Of a stretch of 11,746 nucleotides of DNA, positions 1-5,599 are shown piece after piece. Location: NCBI GenBank assembly GCA_964573855.1, contig CAZNKO010000028.1, forward strand, positions 1-11,746, in the 5' to 3' direction. The stretch comes from CAZNKO01 sp964573855 (GTDB taxonomy: Bacteria > Patescibacteriota > Patescibacteriia > UBA9934 > GWF2-40-263). Below the pieces are notes generated by a model. That model was not told the DNA's origin and did not search any database. It was given only the letters and a program-made list of their open reading frames with translations. Within the stretch, counting starts at the first letter, position 1; every line of letters starts with the position of its first letter. The translations under genes were made by a program, and so were the position numbers.

Positions 1-3000
1 GCACGTCGTCGGACTTGATCGTAAGGATTTCCTGGAGCGTGTGTGCCGCGCCATAGGCCTCGAGCGCCCACACTTCCATTTCACCAAAGCGCTGGCCGCC
101 GAATTGCGCCTTGCCGCCCAAGGGCTGCTGGGTGATGAGCGAGTAGGGACCGATCGAACGCTGGTGGATCTTGTCCTCGACCATGTGCGCGAGTTTGAGG
201 AGGTACATGTAGCCGATCGTCACGAGATGCTCGAAGGCTTCGCCGGTGCGGCCGTCGTAAAGCTTGAGCTGGCCCGAGGCCGGAAAGCCGGCGCGCTCGA
301 GCTCGGAGCGGATTTTTTCTTCCGCAACCCCATTCAAAACCGGGGTGGCAACATTATATCCAAGCGCGTTTGCCGCAAGCCCCAGGTGCACCTCAAGAAT
401 TTGTCCGAGGTTCATGCGGGACACGACGCCGAGCGGGGTCAAAATGACATCAATCGGCGTGCCGTCCTGGAGAAACGGCATATCTTCCATGGGCACCACC
501 TTCGAGATGACGCCTTTGTTGCCGTGGCGGCCGGCCACCTTGTCGCCGACCTGCACTTTCCGGAGGTCCGCAACCGTGACCTGAATCTGTTTGATGACCC
601 CCGGCGAGAGTTTGTCGCCGGCTTCGCGCGAAAACACGGTCACATCCACAACCTTACCGTGTTCCCCGTGCTCGAGATAGAGCGAGGAGTCGCGCACGTC
701 GCGGGCCTTCTCGCCGAAAATGGCGCGTAGGAGTTTTTCCTCGGCCGAAAGTTCAGTCTCGCCCTTTGGCGTGATCTTTCCGACCAAAATGTCGCCGGAC
801 TTCACTTCGGCCCCAATCCGGATCACGCCTTCCGCATCCAAGTTTTTCAGTTTCTCTTCGGACACGTTTGGAATATCGCCGGTCACCACTTCCGGCCCGA
901 GTTTCGTGTCACGGACGTCGATGGTGTAATTTTCAATATGTACCGAAGTAAAGCGGTCATCGTGCACGAGTCGCTCGCTGATGATGACCGCGTCCTCGTA
1001 GTTGTACCCGTCCCAGGCCATGAAGGCGACGAGCACGTTTTGTCCCAAGGCAAGTTCGCCCTGGTCCACGGCCGAAGAGTCGGCAACGACCGTGCCTTTC
1101 TTCACTTTTTGCCCCACGTCAACGCTCGGCCGCTGGTTGATGACCGTCGAGTTGTTGCTCCGAAGAAATTTATTCAATTCGTAGCGATGGAGATTTTTCT
1201 GCTTGTCCGTAATCTCAATACGCTTGCCGTCCACGGCCGTCACTTCGCCATCCGCCTCCGACACGATGACATGGCCCGAATCCTTGGCCGCGCGGCCTTC
1301 GATGCCGGTGCCGACAATCGGAGCCTCCGGCTTCACGGTCGGAACCGCCTGGCGCTGCATGTTCGTGCCCATTAAGGCGCGGGTCGCGTCGTCATGCTCC
1401 AAAAATGGAATCATGGCCGTGCCGATCGACACGATTTGCTGGCTTGACACGTCCATATAATCAATTTCGCCTTCGTGCACGATCTGCGGCTCCCCGTATT
1501 TGCGGGCGCCGATGAACTCGTCCACGAAATATCCTTTCTTGTCGAGAGGAATGGTGGCCGGCACCGTGACCGAGCGCTCTTCCTTAAACGCGTTGATGTA
1601 CTCGATCTCGTCAGTCGCGCGCGCGATGATCTTTCCTCCCTTTTCCTCCTTCACGACCTTCCGATACGGCGTCTCGATGAAGCCATACTCGTTGATGATG
1701 GCGTAGGAAGAGAGGTGGCCGATAAGCCCGATGTTCGGACCTTCCGGGGTGGCAATGGGGCAAATGCGGCCGTAATGGGTCGGGTGCACGTCGCGCACCT
1801 CGAAGCCTGCGCGTTCGCGAGAGAGACCGCCCGGACCCATCGCGGACAGGCGCCGCTTGTGCTCGAGCTCGGAGAGCGGATTCGTCTGGTCCATGAATTG
1901 CGAAAGCTGGGACGACATGAAAAACTCGCGCACCGCGCCGATCACGGGGCGGGCGTTGATGAGGCGGCCCGGGGTCAAGGCCTCAATGTCCTGGGTCGAC
2001 ATGCGGTCTTTGATGATGCGCTCCATGCGCGCGAGCCCCACGCGGAAACGGCTCTGGATGAGTTCGCCGACCGCACGCACGCGGCGGTTCCCGAGGTGAT
2101 CCACGTCATCCGGTTCATCCTGGGTGATATTGAGGCGAATGATCTCGCGGATGATCTGCACCAAATCCTCCTTGCTGATGATGCGTTTTTCCTCGTCCGC
2201 GACCGCGGTGTCCGACGAGTCGAGTCCGAACCGCAAATTGAACTTGTAGCGGCCGACTTTCCCCAAATCGTAACGATCAAAATTGAAAAACATGGAATGG
2301 ATGAGCGACTTCGCGTTGTCCGCGGTCGCGCGGTCGCCCGGCCGGATGCGTTTGTAGACCTCGATCAACCCATCCTCTTCATTCTTCGCCGCGTCTTTAT
2401 TCAAGGTCGCCTCGATGTAGTGGTTCGTGGGGTGCGTATCCACATCCTTGAAGAGCTCCGTGATCTCCTCGTCCGTGGGGTATCCAAAGGCGCGCAAAAG
2501 CGAGGTCACCGCAACCTTGCGTTTGCGGTCGATCTTCACCCAAATCACGTTTTTTGGGTCCGTCTCAAACTCGAGCCACGCGCCGCGGTTCGGGATGATT
2601 TTCGCGCCATAGTAGCGGCGGCCGCGATACACGTCCGCGGTGAAAAATGCTCCGGCCGAGCGCACGAGTTGGGACACGACCACGCGCTCGACCCCGTTGA
2701 TGACGAAGGTGCCGCGCGGCGTCATGAGCGGCAGGTCGCCTAAATAGATCTCTTGCTCCTTGTTCGTGTTGTTGCGCTTGTTCATGAGCCGCGTCTTCAC
2801 CCGGAGCGGCGCTTCGTACGTCACGTTTTTCATGCGCGACGTCTTCTCGTCAAACTTCGGCTCATCAAGATAATAATCCTCAAAATACAATTCGAGGTCG
2901 CGGCCGATGAAATCGCGGACCGGTGACACTTCGTGAAACAGCTCCTTAATCCCCTCCTCGAGGAACCACTTGTACGAGCGGCGCTGAACCTCGATCAGGT

Positions 3001-3082
3001 CCGGAAGCTCCATGGCGTCCGGAACGGCGCCAAAGGTCTGGCGTTCGCGGGTCGTGACTGGCATGCGGCGATGTTGCGGCAT
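1..3082 (-). CDS. rpoB: DNA-directed RNA polymerase subunit beta (3' end cut by window)
   Basis: This is the catalytic-core beta subunit of RNA polymerase. About 1027 residues are visible and the C-terminus runs off the window at base 1. The N-terminus carries the family pattern DLIEVQRRSYKWFLEEGI. The rifampicin region starts with SSQLSQFMDQ at residues 390-399 and continues through HKRRLSAMGPGGL, with the Asp, His and Ser positions that resistance mutations usually alter all in the sensitive state. GDKVAGRHGNKG carries the two lysines (about 848 and 856) matching E. coli K1065 and K1073 of the active site. The large E. coli-type insertions are absent. The start is ATG at 3082, with a second in-frame ATG at 3064. 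Neither has an SD, so the first 6 residues are uncertain. The gene stands apart from rplJ/rplL, which normally precede it, and I saw no clear promoter. rpoC probably follows outside the window. Confidence 0.98.
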   Translation of the reverse strand, partial: MPQHRRMPVTTRERQTFGAVPDAMELPDLIEVQRRSYKWFLEEGIKELFHEVSPVRDFIGRDLELYFEDYYLDEPKFDEKTSRMKNVTYEAPLRVKTRLMNKRNNTNKEQEIYLGDLPLMTPRGTFVINGVERVVVSQLVRSAGAFFTADVYRGRRYYGAKIIPNRGAWLEFETDPKNVIWVKIDRKRKVAVTSLLRAFGYPTDEEITELFKDVDTHPTNHYIEATLNKDAAKNEEDGLIEVYKRIRPGDRATADNAKSLIHSMFFNFDRYDLGKVGRYKFNLRFGLDSSDTAVADEEKRIISKEDLVQIIREIIRLNITQDEPDDVDHLGNRRVRAVGELIQSRFRVGLARMERIIKDRMSTQDIEALTPGRLINARPVIGAVREFFMSSQLSQFMDQTNPLSELEHKRRLSAMGPGGLSRERAGFEVRDVHPTHYGRICPIATPEGPNIGLIGHLSSYAIINEYGFIETPYRKVVKEEKGGKIIARATDEIEYINAFKEERSVTVPATIPLDKKGYFVDEFIGARKYGEPQIVHEGEIDYMDVSSQQIVSIGTAMIPFLEHDDATRALMGTNMQRQAVPTVKPEAPIVGTGIEGRAAKDSGHVIVSEADGEVTAVDGKRIEITDKQKNLHRYELNKFLRSNNSTVINQRPSVDVGQKVKKGTVVADSSAVDQGELALGQNVLVAFMAWDGYNYEDAVIISERLVHDDRFTSVHIENYTIDVRDTKLGPEVVTGDIPNVSEEKLKNLDAEGVIRIGAEVKSGDILVGKITPKGETELSAEEKLLRAIFGEKARDVRDSSLYLEHGEHGKVVDVTVFSREAGDKLSPGVIKQIQVTVADLRKVQVGDKVAGRHGNKGVISKVVPMEDMPFLQDGTPIDVILTPLGVVSRMNLGQILEVHLGLAANALGYNVATPVLNGVAEEKIRSELERAGFPASGQLKLYDGRTGEAFEHLVTIGYMYLLKLAHMVEDKIHQRSIGPYSLITQQPLGGKAQFGGQRFGEMEVWALEAYGAAHTLQEILTIKSDDV

Positions 3083-3156
3083 AGGGAGAATGAATGGGTT
3101 CGATGGCGACTGACGGCTGACGTTCGCCGTTCGTCTGGCGTCTGACAGGTTCGGTG

Positions 3157-3186
3157 CCTGATGGCGTTCGACCGATGACCGAACCG
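3157..3186. repeat. Dispersed repeat, copy 1 (second copy at 7863-7894)
   Basis: The block begins CCTGATGGCGTTCGA and ends GACCGAACCG. The copy at 7863-7894 begins CCTGACGGCGTTCGA and ends AACCGAACCG, with a 2-bp length difference in the middle. Both copies are followed within about 25 bp by a further CGCGACCGAACG (3198-3209 and 7904-7915). The shared order of blocks argues for a true repeat rather than chance similarity. Confidence 0.55.
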
Positions 3187-3212
3187 TCTGGTCTCACGCG
3201 ACCGAACGCGAA

Positions 3213-3229
3213 GTCGCGCTAAGCGCGAC
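3213..3229. repeat. Short perfect hairpin in the rpoB leader
   Basis: GTCGCGC-TAA-GCGCGAC forms a 7-bp GC-rich stem with a three-base loop. It has no following T-run on either strand, so a terminator role is not supported. It could be a leader RNA structure for rpoB. Confidence 0.6.
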
Positions 3230-3435
3230 GAAGCCCGAACATCTCGTGGTCAGGCAGCACCGAACAATAACGAAAATAAAATTTCACCCACGTATCATGG
3301 ATGAATCTTTTTACTGAATTTGCGGGGGGAGAAACATCAGAGAGATGCTTAAACTCTTTGAATGATTCTCACAAGCCTGGTTGACCAATCAGCCGCAAAC
3401 GAGGTTGTGGAAACGAAAGGCAGGAGGAGCTTAAC

Positions 3436-3498
3436 ATGGGACTTTTCAGGCGTCAAGAGTCAATAAAAGAAAAGCCCTCAACGAGCTGTTGCTGTTGA
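3436..3498 (+). CDS. Possible 20-residue small ORF with perfect SD
   Basis: AGGAGG at 3423-3428 lies 8 bases before ATG, an ideal SD and spacing in a window where most genes have no SD. The peptide starts MGLFRRQESIKEK and ends in three cysteines, a cluster that could bind metal or a cofactor or form disulfides. The end of the frame runs antisense into the end of the membrane-protein gene and through its terminator hairpin, so the last eight codons are partly constrained by that hairpin. I do not recognise the peptide and saw no strong promoter upstream. The SD may be accidental. Confidence 0.3.
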   Translation: MGLFRRQESIKEKPSTSCCC

Positions 3499-3501
3499 GG
3501 G
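3460..3501 (-). terminator. Intrinsic terminator of the membrane-protein gene
   Basis: Read on the minus strand, CCCTCAAC pairs with GTTGAGGG (3494-3501 with 3475-3482) across an 11-base loop and is followed by CTTTTCTTTTATT. The stop codon TGA (3478-3480) lies inside the downstream arm, so the hairpin overlaps the last codons of the gene. Confidence 0.85.
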
Positions 3502-4074
3502 AGTAATCGTGCGTCGGATGAGATACGCGTCGGTGATGAAGACCAAGGAAACCACCTGCTGAAGAAAGAGCCAGGGATATCCCTGAATCCATAGGAGCCA
3601 CCCGCAGGAGACGTGCATCAAGACGAACCAGAGGTAGCCGTCCGCATGATCTTTCGCGAGCCGGTAAGTTCCAATGAGGAATCCTCCCACAAGTCCGATC
3701 TCGAGCCATTGGTTGATAGTGTTCAGTCCGCCGAAGTCGTAGAGACTATAGGCGAAGCCGAGCGGGACGCACACGAGCGTCAGGCCGTCGAGCCAACGCG
3801 GCGGCTTCCCTGTGTTCCCTCGGATCGCCATGAAGAGACCGAGCGCCATGGCCGGCGCTCCGCTCGCTTCCACGGATGCCGCGATCCAGTTGCGCCAGCT
3901 CACGAAAATGATGACCCACGGCGCGAGACCGGCGAGATACGTCATCCAGGAAGCGATGCGCCAGCGCCTTGCCCCTTCCGTCGATCCTTTCTTTCTCGCG
4001 CGCTCCGAAAACGAGAAAAAAATCTTGTTAAGGAGGTAAAAACCTCCTCCGAGCCACTGCAGCAGCAGGTCCAA
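3478..4074 (-). CDS. Small polytopic membrane protein, possibly PnuC-like transporter
   Basis: This 198-residue protein has about five or six hydrophobic segments (roughly 41-60, 66-85, 95-113, 121-139, 146-163, 167-186) and no cleavable signal peptide. The last two segments, with YLWFVLMHVSCGWLLWIQGY, loosely resemble the tryptophan-rich end of PnuC nicotinamide riboside transporters, but I could not confirm this and treat function as unknown. The start is TTG at 4074, chosen because AGGAGG lies six bases upstream. A promoter at 4107-4135 gives a leader of about 25 bases. Codons 9-15 (Gly-Gly-Gly-Phe-Tyr-Leu-Leu) encode an exact complement of the SD. The gene ends in its own intrinsic terminator, so it appears to be a single-gene unit. 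Confidence 0.8.
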   Translation of the reverse strand: MDLLLQWLGGGFYLLNKIFFSFSERARKKGSTEGARRWRIASWMTYLAGLAPWVIIFVSWRNWIAASVEASGAPAMALGLFMAIRGNTGKPPRWLDGLTLVCVPLGFAYSLYDFGGLNTINQWLEIGLVGGFLIGTYRLAKDHADGYLWFVLMHVSCGWLLWIQGYPWLFLQQVVSLVFITDAYLIRRTITPSTATAR

Positions 4075-4086
4075 GTTTTACCTCCT
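4031..4086 (-). promoter_or_regulatory. Candidate SD-sequestering helix with an alternative hairpin
   Basis: On the minus strand the SD segment AGGAGGTAAAA (4086-4076) is perfectly complementary over 11 bases to TTTTACCTCCT (4041-4031) inside the coding region. The same anti-SD segment can instead pair with the AGGAGGT just before it to form a 7-bp hairpin with a TTTT loop (4048-4031). The two folds are mutually exclusive, one hiding and one freeing the SD. This pairing is read directly from the sequence; its regulatory role is inference. Confidence 0.5.
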
Positions 4087-4106
4087 CTCTAAAAGAACAA
4101 GGTGTT

Positions 4107-4135
4107 ATTGTAACCGCTTAACTTCTCTTTGTCCA
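4107..4135 (-). promoter_or_regulatory. Sigma70-type promoter of the membrane-protein gene
   Basis: The -35 is TGGACA (4135-4130), the spacer is 17 bases and the -10 is TACAAT (4112-4107), each differing from consensus at one position. Transcription would start near 4100, about 25 bases before the TTG start codon. Confidence 0.7.
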
Positions 4136-4154
4136 GCCAAAACCAAACCCCGCC

Positions 4155-4339
4155 CAAAACTAAAATACCCTCCCCGAGGCTGCGAAGTGATGAACCCAAT
4201 TTACGAAGTGCCAGACCGATAGGTCTCAAGCGCGAGGAGAGAGAATTGTCCCGCTTGCGCAGGACGACGCTTGTCCACACCGGCCCGACGGAATCGGGTC
4301 CCACCTCACAGCCTAGGAGAGGGTATCCGCCATCTTTCC
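4155..4339 (-). ncRNA. Candidate structured non-coding RNA A (about 185 nt, 6S-like size)
   Basis: An 18-position closing stem pairs 4326-4309 with 4182-4165 (ATACCCTC against GAGGGTAT outermost) with one wobble and one mismatch. Inside, on minus, are CCCGA-TTCCG-TCGGG, a 7-bp stem capped by a GCAA GNRA tetraloop (GTCCTGC/GCGGGAC) enclosed by CAAGCG/CGCTTG, and AGACC-TATC-GGTCT. The closing stem is followed by TATTTTAGTTTT, as in an intrinsic terminator. A promoter at 4346-4374 would start transcription near 4339. Length, the long closing stem and a small hairpin on the 3' side are reminiscent of 6S RNA, but I cannot match conserved 6S sequence. RNase P, tmRNA and SRP signature motifs were looked for and not found. 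Confidence 0.4.
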
Positions 4340-4345
4340 GCCGCA

Positions 4346-4374
4346 AGTTTAACGCGAATGAGGAAAAAAATCAA
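4346..4374 (-). promoter_or_regulatory. Candidate promoter of ncRNA A
   Basis: TTGATT (4374-4369), a 17-base spacer and TAAACT (4351-4346) form a moderate -35/-10 pair (four of six matches in each box). Its predicted start falls about 13 bases before the closing stem of the structured element. Confidence 0.45.
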
Positions 4375-4415
4375 GAGTGTTTTATCTGAAAATTTTACAC
4401 CGTTTCATCCAACAC

Positions 4416-4614
4416 AAAACCCCGGGGTGGAGTAGAGAAGCCATCCAGTGATCCCGCGAAGCGGGATGTGGGTGGCGTGGCCATTTCCTGCGGTACAGAG
4501 AAAGCGTGAGCCTTTTCTGTATCGGGATCCTGCCGCGGCGCGATCCTCCTCCGCATACAAGAACGCGGATGAACTCGTGCCGATTTTCTCTCCTCCACTG
4601 CGGGGTTTTATTTT
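4416..4614 (+). ncRNA. Candidate structured RNA B with three arms (or palindromic element)
   Basis: AAAACCCC (4416-4423) pairs with GGGGTTTT (4602-4609), and the same register continues inward through GTGGAG/CTCCAC and AGAGAA/TTCTCT to give a stem of about 25 positions. It encloses three arms. The first is GCCATCC/GGGTGGC topped by ATCCCGC-GAA-GCGGGAT (4440-4476). The second is a 12-position hairpin with a GTGA tetraloop (4494-4521). The third is GGCGCGA/TCGTGCC with an inner TCCGC/GCGGA (4537-4581). On plus the final stem runs into TTTTATTTT, which favours this strand, but I found only weak promoter candidates upstream. Short reading frames crossing it on both strands have unprotein-like composition. 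I cannot assign it to a known RNA family. Confidence 0.4.
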
Positions 4615-4631
4615 GACCTCCTCGCCTGAAG

Positions 4632-4653
4632 GCCGATGTCTCCTCACATCGGC
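4632..4653. repeat. Hairpin GCCGATGT / ACATCGGC
   Basis: A perfect 8-bp stem (4632-4639 with 4646-4653) has a six-base loop that reads CTCCTC on plus and GAGGAG on minus. It lies between structured element B and the long hairpin at 4665. Its function is unknown. Confidence 0.55.
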
Positions 4654-4664
4654 ATTCGGGTGAA

Positions 4665-4698
4665 GCGCGCGGCGGACAGAGTTCTGTCCGCCGCGCGC
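4665..4698 (-). terminator. Very strong 16-bp hairpin downstream of the GC-rich gene
   Basis: GCGCGCGGCGGACAGA (4665-4680) is perfectly complementary to 4683-4698, leaving only two unpaired bases. It lies 18 bases beyond the stop codon of the minus-strand gene at 4717, where a terminator or mRNA-stabilising hairpin would be. There is no T-run after it on either strand, so it is not a textbook intrinsic terminator. Confidence 0.55.
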
Positions 4699-4716
4699 GA
4701 CGTGTTGTCGAACGAC

Positions 4717-5157
4717 CTACGCCCGCGCCGCCAGACGGCGGTTCAGGTGGCGCAGGTAGTGCTTCCGCACCGGGAAGGCGTCCTTCCCCTTCGCCGGGAA
4801 CCGGCGCTTGTCGAAGCGGTCCGCGCCAACCGCGCGCCGCATGCCGATCTTCTGGCCCGCGTTCCCGAACTCCCCGGCGATCGACCCGTCGTCCTCGCGG
4901 TCGAGGATGGCGACCGTCGCCTGCCCCGAGACGATCTCGAGCGCCAGCGCGGACTTCCGCGGCTTGCGCTCCGGCACGTACTCGCGCGTCGGCCGGAAGA
5001 CGGGCATCACGGTCAAGGTCGCCCCGACCGGCAGCTCCGGGTGCCGCTCGAACGCCTGACGCTCCTGCGCGGCCTCGCGCACCTGCTGCTGCGCACGGCG
5101 CGCCTTCGCGTCGATGAGACCGATCATCCGGTCCTCCTCCCGATTGACGGCGATCAT
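4717..5157 (-). CDS. Unrecognised basic protein, very GC-rich gene
   Basis: This 146-residue protein starts MIAVNREEDRMIGLIDAKAR. An Ala/Gln/Glu/Arg-rich helical stretch (about 17-37) precedes a region likely to be beta-rich (GATLTVMPVF, then ALALEIVSGQATVAILD). The tail is strongly basic and ends HYLRHLNRRLAARA, suggesting nucleic-acid or ribosome contact. No signal peptide or membrane segment is visible, and I recognise no family. The start at 5157 is the second candidate in an open frame reaching 5370. I chose it because AAGGGG lies 11 bases upstream and because the longer version would cross the palindrome at 5291-5346. The gene is clearly richer in G+C than its neighbours, which may mean transfer. 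The plus strand is also open here, but its translation is Leu/Arg-rich and looks like a shadow. Confidence 0.6.
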   Translation of the reverse strand: MIAVNREEDRMIGLIDAKARRAQQQVREAAQERQAFERHPELPVGATLTVMPVFRPTREYVPERKPRKSALALEIVSGQATVAILDREDDGSIAGEFGNAGQKIGMRRAVGADRFDKRRFPAKGKDAFPVRKHYLRHLNRRLAARA

Positions 5158-5485
5158 CTTTAATCGTCCCCTTTCTGAAAACGTTGAAGCCCGCCCCTCT
5201 AAGCGGACTTCCGGAATCTGCGCTCTGGCTGACCCGGTCCCGGAGCTTGTGTCAGGCAAAACCCGGACAAGATACGAGACCGAATCGTCAAAAACCCTGT
5301 TTCGTTCGAGATCATGGAAAAGAGATCCTGAACAAAACAGGGTTTTGGGGGGTTCAGAGCCCGCCGCCAATCAGCCAAAGAGGCTTCACGGCAGGCGGGC
5401 CCGCCACAATGCAAAGCTTTGGGCGGGTCTCTCTCCTCTGGCCTATTCAATTGTGAACGGGATAAGATACCACAAAATCGCCCTT
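5158..5485. other. Spacer between divergent genes, rich in palindromes
   Basis: No protein gene is convincing here. The spacer contains a 56-bp imperfect palindrome (5291-5346), a 12-bp perfect palindrome GGCGGGCCCGCC (5394-5405), and CCCGCC (5400-5405) pairing with GGCGGG (5422-5427) around a perfect CAAAGCTTTG (5412-5421). The promoter of the minus-strand gene should lie here, but I see no good -35/-10 pair for it. Confidence 0.6.
5291..5346. repeat. 56-bp imperfect palindrome (REP/MITE-like)
   Basis: AAAACCCTGTTT (5291-5302) pairs perfectly with AAACAGGGTTTT (5335-5346). The same register continues with GTTC/GAAC and GATC/GATC, broken only by a wobble and two mismatches, around a loop of about ten bases. 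On minus the stem is followed by five T. A terminator between two divergent genes would have no obvious gene to serve, so a mobile palindromic repeat is more likely. Confidence 0.65.
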
Positions 5486-5514
5486 TTGTCAACCCTCCTT
5501 GAACGGGGTAGAAT
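5486..5514 (+). promoter_or_regulatory. Sigma70-type promoter of ftsK
   Basis: TTGTCA (5486-5491), a 17-base spacer and TAGAAT (5509-5514) match consensus at five of six positions each. Transcription should start at about 5521, almost exactly at the left edge of the 72-bp palindromic element, so that element would form nearly all of the ftsK leader. Confidence 0.7.
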
Positions 5515-5518
5515 ATCG

Positions 5519-5590
5519 TTGTCATTCTGAGCCGAAGGCGAAGAATCTTTCTCGAGATCCTTCGGTCGCTATGCTCCCTCAGGATGACAA
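5519..5590. repeat. 72-bp MITE-like palindromic repeat before ftsK
   Basis: The ends TTGTCATTCTGAG (5519-5531) and CTCAGGATGACAA (5578-5590) are inverted copies with one difference. Inside, CGAAGAATCT pairs with AGATCCTTCG. This GTCATTCTGAG...CTCAGGATGAC form is, from general experience, a common dispersed palindrome in many bacterial genomes and metagenomes. It ends 9 bp before the ftsK ATG. Confidence 0.75.
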
Positions 5591-5599
5591 TTTGTTTCT

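Larger units (their letters stand above)
3083..3435. other. rpoB upstream spacer with hairpins and a dispersed repeat
   Basis: This spacer has no convincing protein gene. It holds an 8-bp stem GGTTCGGT (3148-3155) / ACCGAACC (3178-3185), a compact hairpin GTCGCGC-TAA-GCGCGAC (3213-3229), and a stretch at 3157-3186 that recurs in degenerate form after ftsK. On the minus strand the rpoB leader would include these hairpins. I found no minus-strand -35/-10 pair good enough to name as the rpoB promoter. Confidence 0.6.

Noticed and set aside
1475..2743. 422-residue open frame on the plus strand
   Set aside because: It lies fully antisense to conserved rpoB, including the rifampicin region, and its composition is shadow-like.
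4089..4346. 85-residue minus-strand frame just before the membrane-protein gene
   Set aside because: It coincides with the paired arms of structured element A and the promoter of the next gene, and has no SD. RNA structure explains the sequence better.
4155..4614. RNase P RNA, tmRNA or SRP RNA
   Set aside because: The hallmark sequences (GAGGAAAGTCC and ACAGAA for RNase P, TTCGAC and a CCA end for tmRNA, GGAAGGAAGCAGCC-type loop for SRP) are absent on both strands.
4405..4647. 80-residue minus-strand frame crossing element B, with an AGGAGG inside it
   Set aside because: The AGGAGG lies before ATA, not a usable start codon. The frame is made almost wholly of the paired arms of element B.
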